Shown: positions 1 through 6,206 of the stretch, in pieces
Layout: each line of letters begins with the position of its first letter
Numbering within the stretch: position 1 is the stretch's first letter
From: an uncultured Clostridia bacterium
GTDB lineage: Bacteria; Bacillota; Clostridia; Oscillospirales; Ruminococcaceae
Length of the DNA stretch: 6,460 nt
NCBI GenBank assembly: GCA_944388825.1
Contig: CALXKG010000003.1
Coordinates: 1 to 6,460 of the forward strand
Direction: 5' to 3'
Program-made: the position numbers and the translations under genes
The notes under the pieces: model-generated
The model's input: the letters and a program-made list of their open reading frames with translations, nothing else
Database searches by the model: none
Told to the model about the DNA's origin: nothing

Positions 1-1607
1 CGACCGACCGCTCGGTCATGGCCAAGGCCAAAGAGGCGAGAAGCGAGTATGTGCTGATGGCCCGCGGCACCGTCCGGATGCGGGAGGCCCCCAACCCCGA
101 GCTTCCCACCGGCGACGTCGAGATCTACGTCACCGAGCTGCGGATTCTGGCCCGCGCCCAGACCCCGCCGTTCCATATCACCGACGAGACCGACACCAAC
201 GAGGAGCTGCGGCTTCGCTACCGCTACCTTGACCTTCGCCGCCGCAAGCTGCAGCAGAACCTGATCAAACGGGCGAAGATCACCGCCGTCGCCCACGAGT
301 TTTTCGCGGATGAAGGCTTTATCGAGATCGACACCCCGATGATGATCAAGTCTACCCCCGAAGGGGCCAGGGACTATGTCGTCCCCTCCCGGGTACACAA
401 AGGCTCTTTCTACGCGCTGCCCCAGTCCCCCCAGATGTACAAGCAGCTCTTGATGATCGCGGGCTTTGACAAATACGTCCAGTTTGCCCGCTGCTTTAGG
501 GACGAGGATCTGCGGGCCGACCGCCAGCCGGAATTCACCCAGATCGACCTGGAGATGTCCTTTGTCGATATGGAGGATATCCTCGCGATGGGCGAACGGT
601 TTGTCCACTTCCTGATGGAAAAGGCGATGGGGGTCGAGATCCCGACCCCGCTCCCTCGGCTCACCTACCAGGAGTCGATGGAGCGGTACGGCACTGATAA
701 GCCGGATATCCGCTACGGGATGGAGATCCAGGATATCTCCGACCTGGTCCGCGATTCCTCCTTCGGCGTCTTTGCCGGGGCGGTCGCAAACGGCGGCTCG
801 GTCCGCGGCATCACCCTCAAAGGCGGCGCCGCCACCTACACCCGCAAGGAGATCGACAAACTGACCGAACAGGCGAAGGGCATCGGCGCCAAAGGCCTCG
901 CCTTCGTCCGCTGGGTGGACGAGAAGCCCAGCTGCTCGTTTGCGAAGTTCTTCTCGGAAGAGGAACTCTCCGCCATCCTTGCCCGCCTCGGCTGCGAGAA
1001 GGGGGACGTCTCGCTGATCGTCGCCGACCGCGACAGCGTCACCCTGCCGGTCCTCGGGGCGCTGCGGACCACCTGCGCCAGGCGGCTGGACATCATCCCG
1101 GAAGGCTGGGCGTATGTCTGGATCGTCGAGTTCCCGTTCTTTGAGAAAGACGAGGAGACGGGGGCCTGGGTCGCGATGCACCATCCCTTTACGATGCCGC
1201 TGGACGAATGCCTCCCCTACCTCGATACCGACCCCGGCCGTGTCAAGGCGAAGTGCTACGACCTGGTTTTGAACGGCGTTGAGCTGGCTTCCGGCTCGAT
1301 GCGGATCACCGACTCGGAGCTCCAGGAGCATATGTTCCGCTCCCTCGGCCTCTCGGACGAGGAGATCGAGGCGAAGTTCGGCTTCCTGGTCGACGCCTAC
1401 CACTACGGCGCGCCGCCCCACGGCGGCATGGGCCTGGGGCTGGACCGGCTGTCGATGCTGCTCTGCGGGGCCGATTCCCTCCGGGACGTCACCGCTTTCC
1501 CGAAGGTCCAGTCGGCGGCCGAGCTGATGAGCGGCTGCCCCGCGCCGATCGACCCGGCGCAGCTGGAAGAGCTGGGCATTTCACTGAACGGGGACGATAA
1601 GGACTAA
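1..1607 (+). CDS. aspS: Aspartyl-tRNA synthetase, 5'-truncated by the window edge
   Basis: This cytoplasmic class II synthetase activates aspartate with ATP and charges tRNA-Asp (in some bacteria also tRNA-Asn). The first full codon in frame is at position 3; the ATG at 18 is internal, because the residues after it (RSEYV, then TGDVEIYV) match the end of the N-terminal anticodon-binding OB domain. About 65-70 residues are missing against the usual ~590. Counting from the ATG at 18, one sees the linker RLRYRYLDLRR (65-75), STPEGARDY (112-120), the aspartate-site QSPQ (136-139), and motif 2 FRDEDLRADRQPEFTQID (160-177). The bacterial GAD insertion domain follows (about 270-400), then HHPFTMP and motif 3 GLGLDRLSMLL near nt 1430-1470. 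The C-terminal tail ends NGDDKD before TAA. The reading frame is intact. Whether it is discriminating or non-discriminating cannot be told, since part of the anticodon domain is absent. Confidence 0.97.
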   Translation, partial: TDRSVMAKAKEARSEYVLMARGTVRMREAPNPELPTGDVEIYVTELRILARAQTPPFHITDETDTNEELRLRYRYLDLRRRKLQQNLIKRAKITAVAHEFFADEGFIEIDTPMMIKSTPEGARDYVVPSRVHKGSFYALPQSPQMYKQLLMIAGFDKYVQFARCFRDEDLRADRQPEFTQIDLEMSFVDMEDILAMGERFVHFLMEKAMGVEIPTPLPRLTYQESMERYGTDKPDIRYGMEIQDISDLVRDSSFGVFAGAVANGGSVRGITLKGGAATYTRKEIDKLTEQAKGIGAKGLAFVRWVDEKPSCSFAKFFSEEELSAILARLGCEKGDVSLIVADRDSVTLPVLGALRTTCARRLDIIPEGWAYVWIVEFPFFEKDEETGAWVAMHHPFTMPLDECLPYLDTDPGRVKAKCYDLVLNGVELASGSMRITDSELQEHMFRSLGLSDEEIEAKFGFLVDAYHYGAPPHGGMGLGLDRLSMLLCGADSLRDVTAFPKVQSAAELMSGCPAPIDPAQLEELGISLNGDDKD

Positions 1608-1646
1608 CATTTCCCCATCCCCATTGCCTTAAAATAGCGGCTTTCA

Positions 1647-1666
1647 TCGAACCCGGTCGAAACCGG
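1647..1666 (+). repeat. Imperfect 10-bp tandem repeat
   Basis: TCGAACCCGG (1647-1656) is followed directly by TCGAAACCGG (1657-1666), nine of ten bases identical. TCGACCCG at 1678-1685 looks like a degenerate third copy. The second unit also gives a small 5-bp hairpin, CCGGT (1653-1657) with ACCGG (1662-1666). No function is evident. Confidence 0.5.
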
Positions 1667-1702
1667 ACAGGCTGTTTTCGACCCGATACAACCAAATACC
1701 GC

Positions 1703-1748
1703 CGAAAGCGGCATAAACTGGGTTTTTTCCCGGTTTATGCCGCTTTCG
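1703..1748 (+). terminator. Long hairpin after aspS, probable terminator
   Basis: The arms CGAAAGCGGCATAAACTGGG (1703-1722) and CCCGGTTTATGCCGCTTTCG (1729-1748) pair over 20 positions with a single U·G wobble, around a loop of six T. It lies about 95 bp after the aspS stop, where a terminator is expected. It lacks a U-tract after the 3' arm on either strand; only CTTTCG ends the stem. Termination is therefore likely from position but not proven; an mRNA-stabilising 3' hairpin is the alternative. Confidence 0.55.
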
Positions 1749-1865
1749 CGCGTTTAGAGGCTTTGTCGAACGGTGCGGGAAAACCCCCGATTCCGTCCCC
1801 GGAAGCCGGATAGACAGATAAGGCCGGGGTTTCCTCCGGCGGACAGCGAAAAGGAGTGTTTTCAG

Positions 1866-2894
1866 ATGACAGGAACGGAAAAGACCTCTCTCCATTTTGC
1901 CCGCGGCTTTAAGCCGGAGCGGCTGGGCGGCAGCTTGCTCTTCCGCGCCCCTTACCTCGAGAGCCGGTGGGTGCGGGCGGCCTTCCGGACGCTGCTCTTC
2001 TGTGCGGCGGCGGTGGTGCTGCTGGCGGCGCTGACCGGCCGGTTTGCCGGCTGGCAGGCGGAATATAAGGCGCAGGCGCTGTTAGACGCCCGGACGGCCT
2101 GGTCGGAAGGGGCGGCCGCCTACCAGGCGGCTGCGGAGGCAGGCGACCTGACCGGCTGTTCGGCGGCTTTGGACCGGCAGCTGGACGCCGTCTCCCACGC
2201 GCTCTTCTTTTTCCCGGAGGACAGTACCTTGCGGGAGGCGCAGGATGTGGCGGAGCAGGAACGCGCCGTCCTGTCGGCTGAAATTGCCGCTGCCTACCAG
2301 GCGGCGGAGGGAAAATACCTGGCAGGCGACCCGCTGGGGGCCCTTGCGGGCTTTTTGACGGTCAGGGGGTACCGGGATACCGACGGCTGGGTGCGGCTCA
2401 TCACCGGCTGCCTCAGCCGTACGGCGCGGCGGGCCGCCGCCCGGGGGGATATCCTGACCGCGTGGGCCGGCCGGGTACGGCTTATGTCGCTTACCGCCCC
2501 GGACAAGCTGCCGCCGCTCCTTGCCGGGTACGCGGGGCTGCGGGGTGTGTGGGTCTGCCGGCAGGACTTCCGCGCCGCCGCGCTCCCCTCTGAAAACGGG
2601 GACGGGCGGGCAGGCGGCGGGGCCGTCCGGTGCCTGAAGGCGGAAGGGGACGTCATCTATGGCGGCATCGGCTACGGCGCGCCGCTTCGGGTGGATGCGG
2701 TCCCCTTTACCGCCGTCCTCGCGTCGGGCGGCGTTGCGGGCATATCCGGCGGGGAGAGCTTTTCCGGGCCGGAAGGGCTGGTTCTCGCCTTCCCTGCGGG
2801 GGAGATCCTCAGTGGGGTGGAGATCGTCGCGGAAAATATTCTGCGGGTCACGGAAGGAGGATGGGAAGGGACATACTACCGGGTACTTGGATAG
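1866..2894 (+). CDS. Single-pass membrane protein with TPR-like external region, function unknown
   Basis: The 342-residue product is not recognised as a named family. The ATG at 1866 is chosen because AAAAGGAG (1849-1856) lies 9 nt upstream; the frame is open 31 codons further up, but that part is Arg/Pro-rich with no ribosome site. Residues 1-41 are cationic (RWVRAAFR just before the membrane). One hydrophobic helix covers about 42-58, so the N-terminus is probably inside and ~280 residues outside. Residues 63-190 are Ala-rich helices; about 143-182 (YQAAEGKYLAGDPLGALAGF, then GYRDTDGW) resemble the TPR-like 'G-Y-x-x-A-hairpin-F-x-x-x-x-Y-x-D-S' repeats common in Firmicute surface proteins. 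From ~225 (LRGVWV) to the end (WEGTYYRV) is Gly-rich and probably beta-structured. Its 3' end overlaps the opposing ATPase gene by 19 bp. It may be co-transcribed with aspS if the hairpin at 1703-1748 leaks. Confidence 0.8.
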   Translation: MTGTEKTSLHFARGFKPERLGGSLLFRAPYLESRWVRAAFRTLLFCAAAVVLLAALTGRFAGWQAEYKAQALLDARTAWSEGAAAYQAAAEAGDLTGCSAALDRQLDAVSHALFFFPEDSTLREAQDVAEQERAVLSAEIAAAYQAAEGKYLAGDPLGALAGFLTVRGYRDTDGWVRLITGCLSRTARRAAARGDILTAWAGRVRLMSLTAPDKLPPLLAGYAGLRGVWVCRQDFRAAALPSENGDGRAGGGAVRCLKAEGDVIYGGIGYGAPLRVDAVPFTAVLASGGVAGISGGESFSGPEGLVLAFPAGEILSGVEIVAENILRVTEGGWEGTYYRVLG

Positions 2895-3463
2895 CTTTCG
2901 ATTTTGACCAGACAGTCGGCGAGCGCTTCCGCCTCTTCCGGGTCATGGGTGATGAGCAAGACCGCTTTTTCCCGCTTCACCTCCCGGAAGATGGGGAAGA
3001 TGCGCGCCCGGGTTTCGATGTCCAGGCCTTTGAACGGCTCGTCCAAAACGAGGAAATTTCCCCCGTGGCAGAGGGCCCTGGCGATCGCGACCCGGCGCTG
3101 CATCCCGCCGCTTAAGGAATTGGGCCTGAGGGCGAGCGCGTCCCCCAGCCCCAGCTTTCCCAGCCAGTAAGCGCCGCTTCCGCCCGACACCCCCGCCGCT
3201 TCGGCGTTTTGCAGGGCGGTGAGGGAGGGGAAGAGGCGGTTTTCCTGAAAGACAATCGAGGGGGTGAGGCCGTCAAGGCCGGTTATGGTCCCCGCGTCCG
3301 GCGGCGTCAGCCGCAGCAGGATGCGGAGCAGCGTCGTTTTCCCGGCGCCCGAGCTGCCCATGACGGCGGTCAGGCCGGGATTTGGAAAGGAGGCAGAGAA
3401 ATTGTCCAATACCTTTTTCCCGCCGAAGGATTTGCAGATGTTCAGAAGGCGGACCGGCTCCAT
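2876..3463 (-). CDS. ABC transporter ATPase, short NitT/TauT (SsuB/TauB-like) type
   Basis: This is the cytoplasmic ATP-hydrolysing subunit of the import system encoded just upstream. All nucleotide-binding motifs are present in the 195-residue product: Walker A GSSGAGKTT (36-44), Q-loop Gln73 (VFQENRLF), signature LSGGMQRRVAIARAL (117-131), Walker B FLVLDEP (137-143), D-loop GLD (146-148) and switch His173 (ITHD). It is shorter than the ~250 residues of SsuB/TauB, mostly at the C-terminus, but this length is usual in the clostridial members I know, so I do not call it truncated. ATG at 3463 is chosen because AGGAGG (3476-3471) stands 7 nt upstream. The start shares one base with the permease stop (TGATG), indicating translational coupling. 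An open frame upstream to 4177 is only the shadow of the permease. The last residues (ESYPSTR) are read from DNA shared with the opposing gene. Confidence 0.95.
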   Translation of the reverse strand: MEPVRLLNICKSFGGKKVLDNFSASFPNPGLTAVMGSSGAGKTTLLRILLRLTPPDAGTITGLDGLTPSIVFQENRLFPSLTALQNAEAAGVSGGSGAYWLGKLGLGDALALRPNSLSGGMQRRVAIARALCHGGNFLVLDEPFKGLDIETRARIFPIFREVKREKAVLLITHDPEEAEALADCLVKIESYPSTR

Positions 3464-4254
3464 CAGGCCCCCTCCTTTCCGGAGGCCTGGCGCGTTTCCC
3501 CGCCGCCCCGGCGGAGCAGGAGCAGCACCAGCTTTTCGATCGCCATCGAAAGGAGGATGATGGTCAGCGTCCAGCAGAAAAGGTCGGGCGTTTCCAGATA
3601 AACCTTTGCGTCGTAGAGCCGCGACCCGACGCCCAGCCGGGGCCGCGCGAACACCTCCCCCGCGATCCCCGCCTTCCAGGCAAAGCCGATCGAGGTCGAG
3701 AGGGCGGAGATCAGTAAGGGCCGTATCGCGGGGAGGTAGATGAGCTTTACCTTTTTCCATACCGGGAAACGGAAGACAAAAGCCAGTTCCAAAAGTTCCC
3801 GGCTGGCGTCGGCGATCCCCTCTCTGACCGCTTCGGTCAGGATCGGGAAGACCATCAAAAAGCAGATGAAGACCGACAGATTGTAGGATTTGATCCAGAC
3901 CAGCGCCAGGATGACCAGCGAGGTCACCGGCGTCGCCTTGACGACCGAAAGGAGGGGGGAAAAGAGGGCGGAAGCCGCCGGAGAGAAGGCACAGAGCACC
4001 CCGCAGAGGATGCCGCACCCCGCCCCGATCAGGTACCCGAGCCCGATCCGCCAGAGGGAGACGGCGACGTTTTGCCAGAACCCTCCGGTGGGCAGCAGTT
4101 CTGTAAACCGTTTGCATACCGCCAGGGGGGAGACCAGCAGCAGGGCGCTGTCCAGCGCCCGGGCGGCCGCCTCCCATATAACCAGCCAGAATAAGACCGA
4201 AAGGAAAACTTTGACCCCGGAGGGCTTTTTCCCCGTCCGGACAGAAAAAACCAC
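3463..4254 (-). CDS. ABC transporter permease, NitT/TauT (SsuC/TauC-like) type
   Basis: This membrane subunit of a binding-protein-dependent importer has, from the GTG at 4254, 263 residues with about six hydrophobic segments (roughly 15-28, 66-90, 100-120, 126-144, 178-198, 224-247). The EAA-type cytoplasmic loop that contacts the ATPase is at about 145-177 (EGIADASRELLELAFVFRF, then YLPAI). LVSPLAV near residue 40 and WKAGIAGEVFA near 193 are also typical of the family. The start is uncertain. GTG at 4254 gives normal family length but has only a weak GGGGGA 4 nt upstream and lies in a terminator stem. TTG at 4344, preceded by GAGG, would add 30 residues and overlap the SBP stop. No ATG exists in frame before the first membrane segment. 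The end overlaps the ATPase start by one base. Confidence 0.92.
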   Translation of the reverse strand: MVFSVRTGKKPSGVKVFLSVLFWLVIWEAAARALDSALLLVSPLAVCKRFTELLPTGGFWQNVAVSLWRIGLGYLIGAGCGILCGVLCAFSPAASALFSPLLSVVKATPVTSLVILALVWIKSYNLSVFICFLMVFPILTEAVREGIADASRELLELAFVFRFPVWKKVKLIYLPAIRPLLISALSTSIGFAWKAGIAGEVFARPRLGVGSRLYDAKVYLETPDLFCWTLTIILLSMAIEKLVLLLLRRGGGETRQASGKEGA

Positions 4255-4285
4255 ACCGTCCCCCGGCGCGCAGGGGGCAGTGTGG
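4245..4285 (-). terminator. Intrinsic terminator between SBP and permease (attenuator)
   Basis: Read on the - strand, CCACAC-TG-CCCCC (4285-4273) pairs with GGGGG-ACG-GTGTGG (4264-4251) around an 8-nt loop, with a small internal mismatch (TG against ACG). The 3' arm is followed at once by six U (4250-4245). This is a textbook Rho-independent terminator. It lies 48 bp after the SBP stop, so it probably lets the abundant binding protein be made in excess over the membrane subunits. The GTG start proposed for the permease (4254-4252) lies in its 3' arm. Confidence 0.75.
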
Positions 4286-4314
4286 CGGATTCTCTTGCGG
4301 ATGTTTTGCAGGAT

Positions 4315-4326
4315 GGGGGTACCCCC
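4315..4326. repeat. 12-bp perfect palindrome after the SBP gene
   Basis: GGGGGTACCCCC is self-complementary and lies 7 bp past the SBP stop. With no unpaired loop it is a poor RNA hairpin on its own; it may add structure ahead of the terminator at 4245-4285 or be chance in GC-rich DNA. Confidence 0.4.
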
Positions 4327-4333
4327 CGTCTTT

Positions 4334-5443
4334 TTACCGCGCAAAGTAGAAGTCCTCGCCCGGCATCGTCCCGCCGACGGTGGCGGGGTCGTAATCAAAC
4401 ATGACGGTTAAGAAGTTTTCGGCACTTTCCTTCATCCCGGTCCCTTCCATGAAGACGATGTTGCAGCCGGGGATCGCCTTCTGGGCGACGGCGGCGGGGA
4501 AGAGGTCGTAGGATTCCGACAGGGCGGCGGCTTCTTCGATATTTGTGTTGACAAAATCGGTCGACGCGGCGTACTCGTCCAGGAAGGCGCTGACCGCCTC
4601 AGGGTTTGCCTCGATATACTCGTTCCGCCCGATGATCGAGCCCATCACCAGCTGCGCCCCGTCGGTCACCTTCTCCCATTCCGCGGTCAGGTCGAGGGCG
4701 ACCGACACCCCTTCGTCCTGGTTCTGGACGGTGGTGACAAAGGGCTGCGGCAGCACCGCGACGGCGGTATCGGCCGTGGTGAGGGCGGTAGCCGCTTCGG
4801 CGTGCTCGGTGTAGTAGGTGATGTTGACATCCGTCTCCGGGTCGATGCCGTTTTCCGAGAGGATGTAGTTGAACACATACTCGGCGGTCGAGCCTTCGCC
4901 CGAGGCGATGATGTCCATCCCCTTCAGGTCTTCGACGGACGAGACGGAGACGTCCCCTTTCTCCATCACATAGAGGACGCCGAGGGTGTTGACCGCGATG
5001 AGCGATACCCCGCCGGAGGTCTTGTTGTAAAGGGTCGCGCCCAGGTTGGTCGGGGCGGCGGCCAGGTCGAATTCCCCGCTGCCGATGCCGCTGACGATCT
5101 CGTCGGCGCTCGCCACCAGCGAGATGTTGTAGTCGACGGCGGTCTCGCCCTTATCGTTTGCGTCCATCAGTTCCAGCGCCCCCAGGCCGGTCGGCCCCTT
5201 GAGGAAGGCGATGTTCATTTCAACCCCCAGCTTCTCCGCTCCGGAGGACGCCTCTTCCGAGGATTCCGAAGGCGCTTCGCTGGATTCTTCCGAAGATTCG
5301 GAAGCGGTTTCGGAAGAAGAAACGCTGGATTCGCTGGAAGTGCCGGACTCAGACGCGGTGCTGCTTCCCCCGCCGCTCTGGCAGGACCCGAGCAGGGTCA
5401 GCATCATCGCCGAGACAAGTGCAGCCGAAATAAACTTTTTCAT
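4334..5443 (-). CDS. ABC transporter substrate-binding lipoprotein, NitT/TauT-like
   Basis: This lipid-anchored extracytoplasmic receptor delivers a small molecule to the permease. The product is 369 residues. A lysine-led signal peptide (MKKFISAALVSAMMLTLLGS) ends in the lipobox LGSC, with Cys21 the lipidated residue. Residues 22-70 are an almost pure Ser/Glu linker. The binding domain starts at about 71; NIAFLKGPTGLGAL (77-90), ASADEIVSGIGSGEFDLAAAP, NTLGVLYVMEKGD and VAVLPQPFVT match a clostridial SBP family close to the SsuA/NMT1 group. Family identity is clear but the ligand is not; sulfonates, nitrate, thiamine precursors or others cannot be separated by eye. ATG at 5443 is supported by AAAGGA 10 nt upstream. 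The gene follows the regulator by 59 bp with a hairpin between and no promoter of its own that I can see. The stop at 4334 is followed by a terminator. Confidence 0.95.
   Translation of the reverse strand: MKKFISAALVSAMMLTLLGSCQSGGGSSTASESGTSSESSVSSSETASESSEESSEAPSESSEEASSGAEKLGVEMNIAFLKGPTGLGALELMDANDKGETAVDYNISLVASADEIVSGIGSGEFDLAAAPTNLGATLYNKTSGGVSLIAVNTLGVLYVMEKGDVSVSSVEDLKGMDIIASGEGSTAEYVFNYILSENGIDPETDVNITYYTEHAEAATALTTADTAVAVLPQPFVTTVQNQDEGVSVALDLTAEWEKVTDGAQLVMGSIIGRNEYIEANPEAVSAFLDEYAASTDFVNTNIEEAAALSESYDLFPAAVAQKAIPGCNIVFMEGTGMKESAENFLTVMFDYDPATVGGTMPGEDFYFAR
5234..5380 (-). repeat. Low-complexity Ser/Glu tract in the SBP gene
   Basis: This stretch encodes residues 22-70 of the lipoprotein, built from irregular repeats of TCC/TCG, GAA/GAG and GCT/GCG codons. 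It gives runs such as SESSEESSEAPSESSEEASS. Such acidic, flexible spacers commonly separate the lipid anchor from the folded domain in Gram-positive lipoproteins. The repetitive codons make length change by slippage likely between strains. Confidence 0.8.
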
Positions 5444-5468
5444 ATGGTGACAGTCCTTTCATTGCCAT

Positions 5469-5502
5469 GGCCCTTCCGGGTAACCCGGAATCGGCCTTTT
5501 TT
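5469..5502 (+). terminator. Hairpin between regulator and SBP genes; U-tract on the + strand
   Basis: TTCCGGGT (5474-5481) and ACCCGGAA (5483-5490) form a tight stem. GGCC (5469-5472) and GGCC (5493-5496) extend it across a small internal loop, and T6 follows at 5497-5502. As an intrinsic terminator it would act on + strand transcripts, antisense to the operon. On the operon mRNA the same hairpin has A6 before it and no U-run after it, so there it may act as a processing or stability element between regulator and SBP. Confidence 0.55.
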
Positions 5503-6186
5503 CTATTTATTTTCAGGCATTCCCCCGCCCTTTTCAGGGGCCGGGAAATGGATGATCCATTCTTTACGGGACGCCCGCCGGATGATGCCCGCCTCTTCCA
5601 GCGCCGTGACGGCCCGGTAAAGGGAGGCCCGGCTCATCCCCAGCTGCCCCGCCAGCGCCGCCATCGGCGGCAGGAGGGCGGCTTTCTGCCCGTCTTCCAG
5701 CGTAAAGCACTGGTGCCGCAGCCAGCAGAGCAGCTTCTCCCCGGCGGTGGAGGCGGTGAAGAGGTCGATCTTCCAGTTTAAAAACCGGATCCGCCCGGTC
5801 AGGAAGCAGAGGTAGTTCCGGCTAACCCTCTGGTCCGCCGCGAACATCCCCTGCAGTTCCCCTTCGTCCAGCAGGAGGCAGAGGCTGTCCTCCCCGGCAG
5901 AGATATCGGTCACATGGTTTTTCTGGTCGGTGAAGACGGTGGAGACACCAAAGAGCGCCCCCGTTTCCAGCCGGTTTAAGGGGGTGCCGCTCCCGCCGGT
6001 GACCAGGAGCGTCCCGCGGAGGACAATCCCCAGCCGCCCGCCGTAGCCGTCCATCGGCTGCCCGCGGCCCAGCGCCCGGAGGGAACCTTTCCCCTCCAGC
6101 AGTGCCCCCGCCTCGTCCCGGCTGATGCCAGAAAAGAGGGGGCAGCGGCAGAGGGCATCCAGGTATCCTGTCAACCGGTTATCCAT
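5503..6186 (-). CDS. Crp/Fnr-family transcriptional regulator
   Basis: This cytoplasmic DNA-binding regulator probably controls the adjoining transporter genes and itself. The 227-residue product has an N-terminal cyclic-nucleotide-binding-type beta-roll (about 14-110; LETGALFGVSTVF at 73-85), a dimerisation helix (about 115-150) and a C-terminal winged helix-turn-helix. In the latter, AALAGQLGMSRASLYRAVTA (176-195) carries the turn and recognition helix and IIRRASRKEWIIHF forms the wing. I do not see the Arg-Ser pocket that binds cAMP in CRP. The cysteines (13, 15, 103, 127, 154, 160) do not fit the spacing of FNR's iron-sulfur ligands, so the signal is unknown. ATG at 6186 is preferred because GGGGTGA ends 5 nt upstream; GTG at 6195 has no spaced ribosome site. 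It is first in the operon, 59 bp before the SBP gene. Confidence 0.92.
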   Translation of the reverse strand: MDNRLTGYLDALCRCPLFSGISRDEAGALLEGKGSLRALGRGQPMDGYGGRLGIVLRGTLLVTGGSGTPLNRLETGALFGVSTVFTDQKNHVTDISAGEDSLCLLLDEGELQGMFAADQRVSRNYLCFLTGRIRFLNWKIDLFTASTAGEKLLCWLRHQCFTLEDGQKAALLPPMAALAGQLGMSRASLYRAVTALEEAGIIRRASRKEWIIHFPAPEKGGGMPENK

Positions 6187-6206
6187 CTGCTTCACCCCGC
6201 CAGTTC

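Larger units (their letters stand above)
1608..1865. other. Gap between aspS and the membrane-protein gene
   Basis: No credible gene is seen in this 258-bp gap. It contains an imperfect 10-bp tandem repeat, a long hairpin (1703-1748) and, nearer the next gene, competing short inverted repeats. The pairs are 1781-1787 with 1826-1832, 1797-1802 with 1824-1829, and 1805-1810 with 1835-1840; they cannot all form together. No convincing -35/-10 pair for the next gene was found. TAAAAT at 1630-1635 resembles a -10 but lacks a matching -35 at 17 bp. Confidence 0.6.

Noticed and set aside
18..20. ATG at 18 as the start of aspS
   Set aside because: The frame is open to the window edge and the residues after 18 are the interior of the N-terminal anticodon-binding domain, so the true start lies outside.
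836..1096. Antisense open frames within aspS
   Set aside because: Shadow frames with Ser/Arg-rich translations and no ribosome sites.
1773..1865. 31-codon upstream extension of the membrane-protein gene
   Set aside because: The extension is Arg/Pro-rich without a ribosome site, whereas ATG 1866 has AAAAGGAG at good spacing.
3464..4177. Long - strand frame continuous with the ATPase, giving a 433-residue fusion
   Set aside because: The upstream part is the permease read in another frame; the ATPase has its own strong ribosome site and ATG at 3463.
4334..5443. Naming the transporter as sulfonate, taurine, nitrate or thiamine-precursor specific
   Set aside because: Only the broad NitT/TauT-like family is visible; there are no substrate-specific residues or enzyme neighbours to decide.
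4802..5620. 272-codon + strand open frame over the SBP gene
   Set aside because: It is antisense to a clear lipoprotein gene, with Arg/Gly-rich translation typical of the opposite strand of GC-rich coding DNA.
5503..6186. FNR-type oxygen sensor or cAMP-binding CRP
   Set aside because: Cysteine spacing does not match FNR's cluster ligands and the cAMP pocket residues are not apparent; only membership of the Crp/Fnr superfamily is supported.
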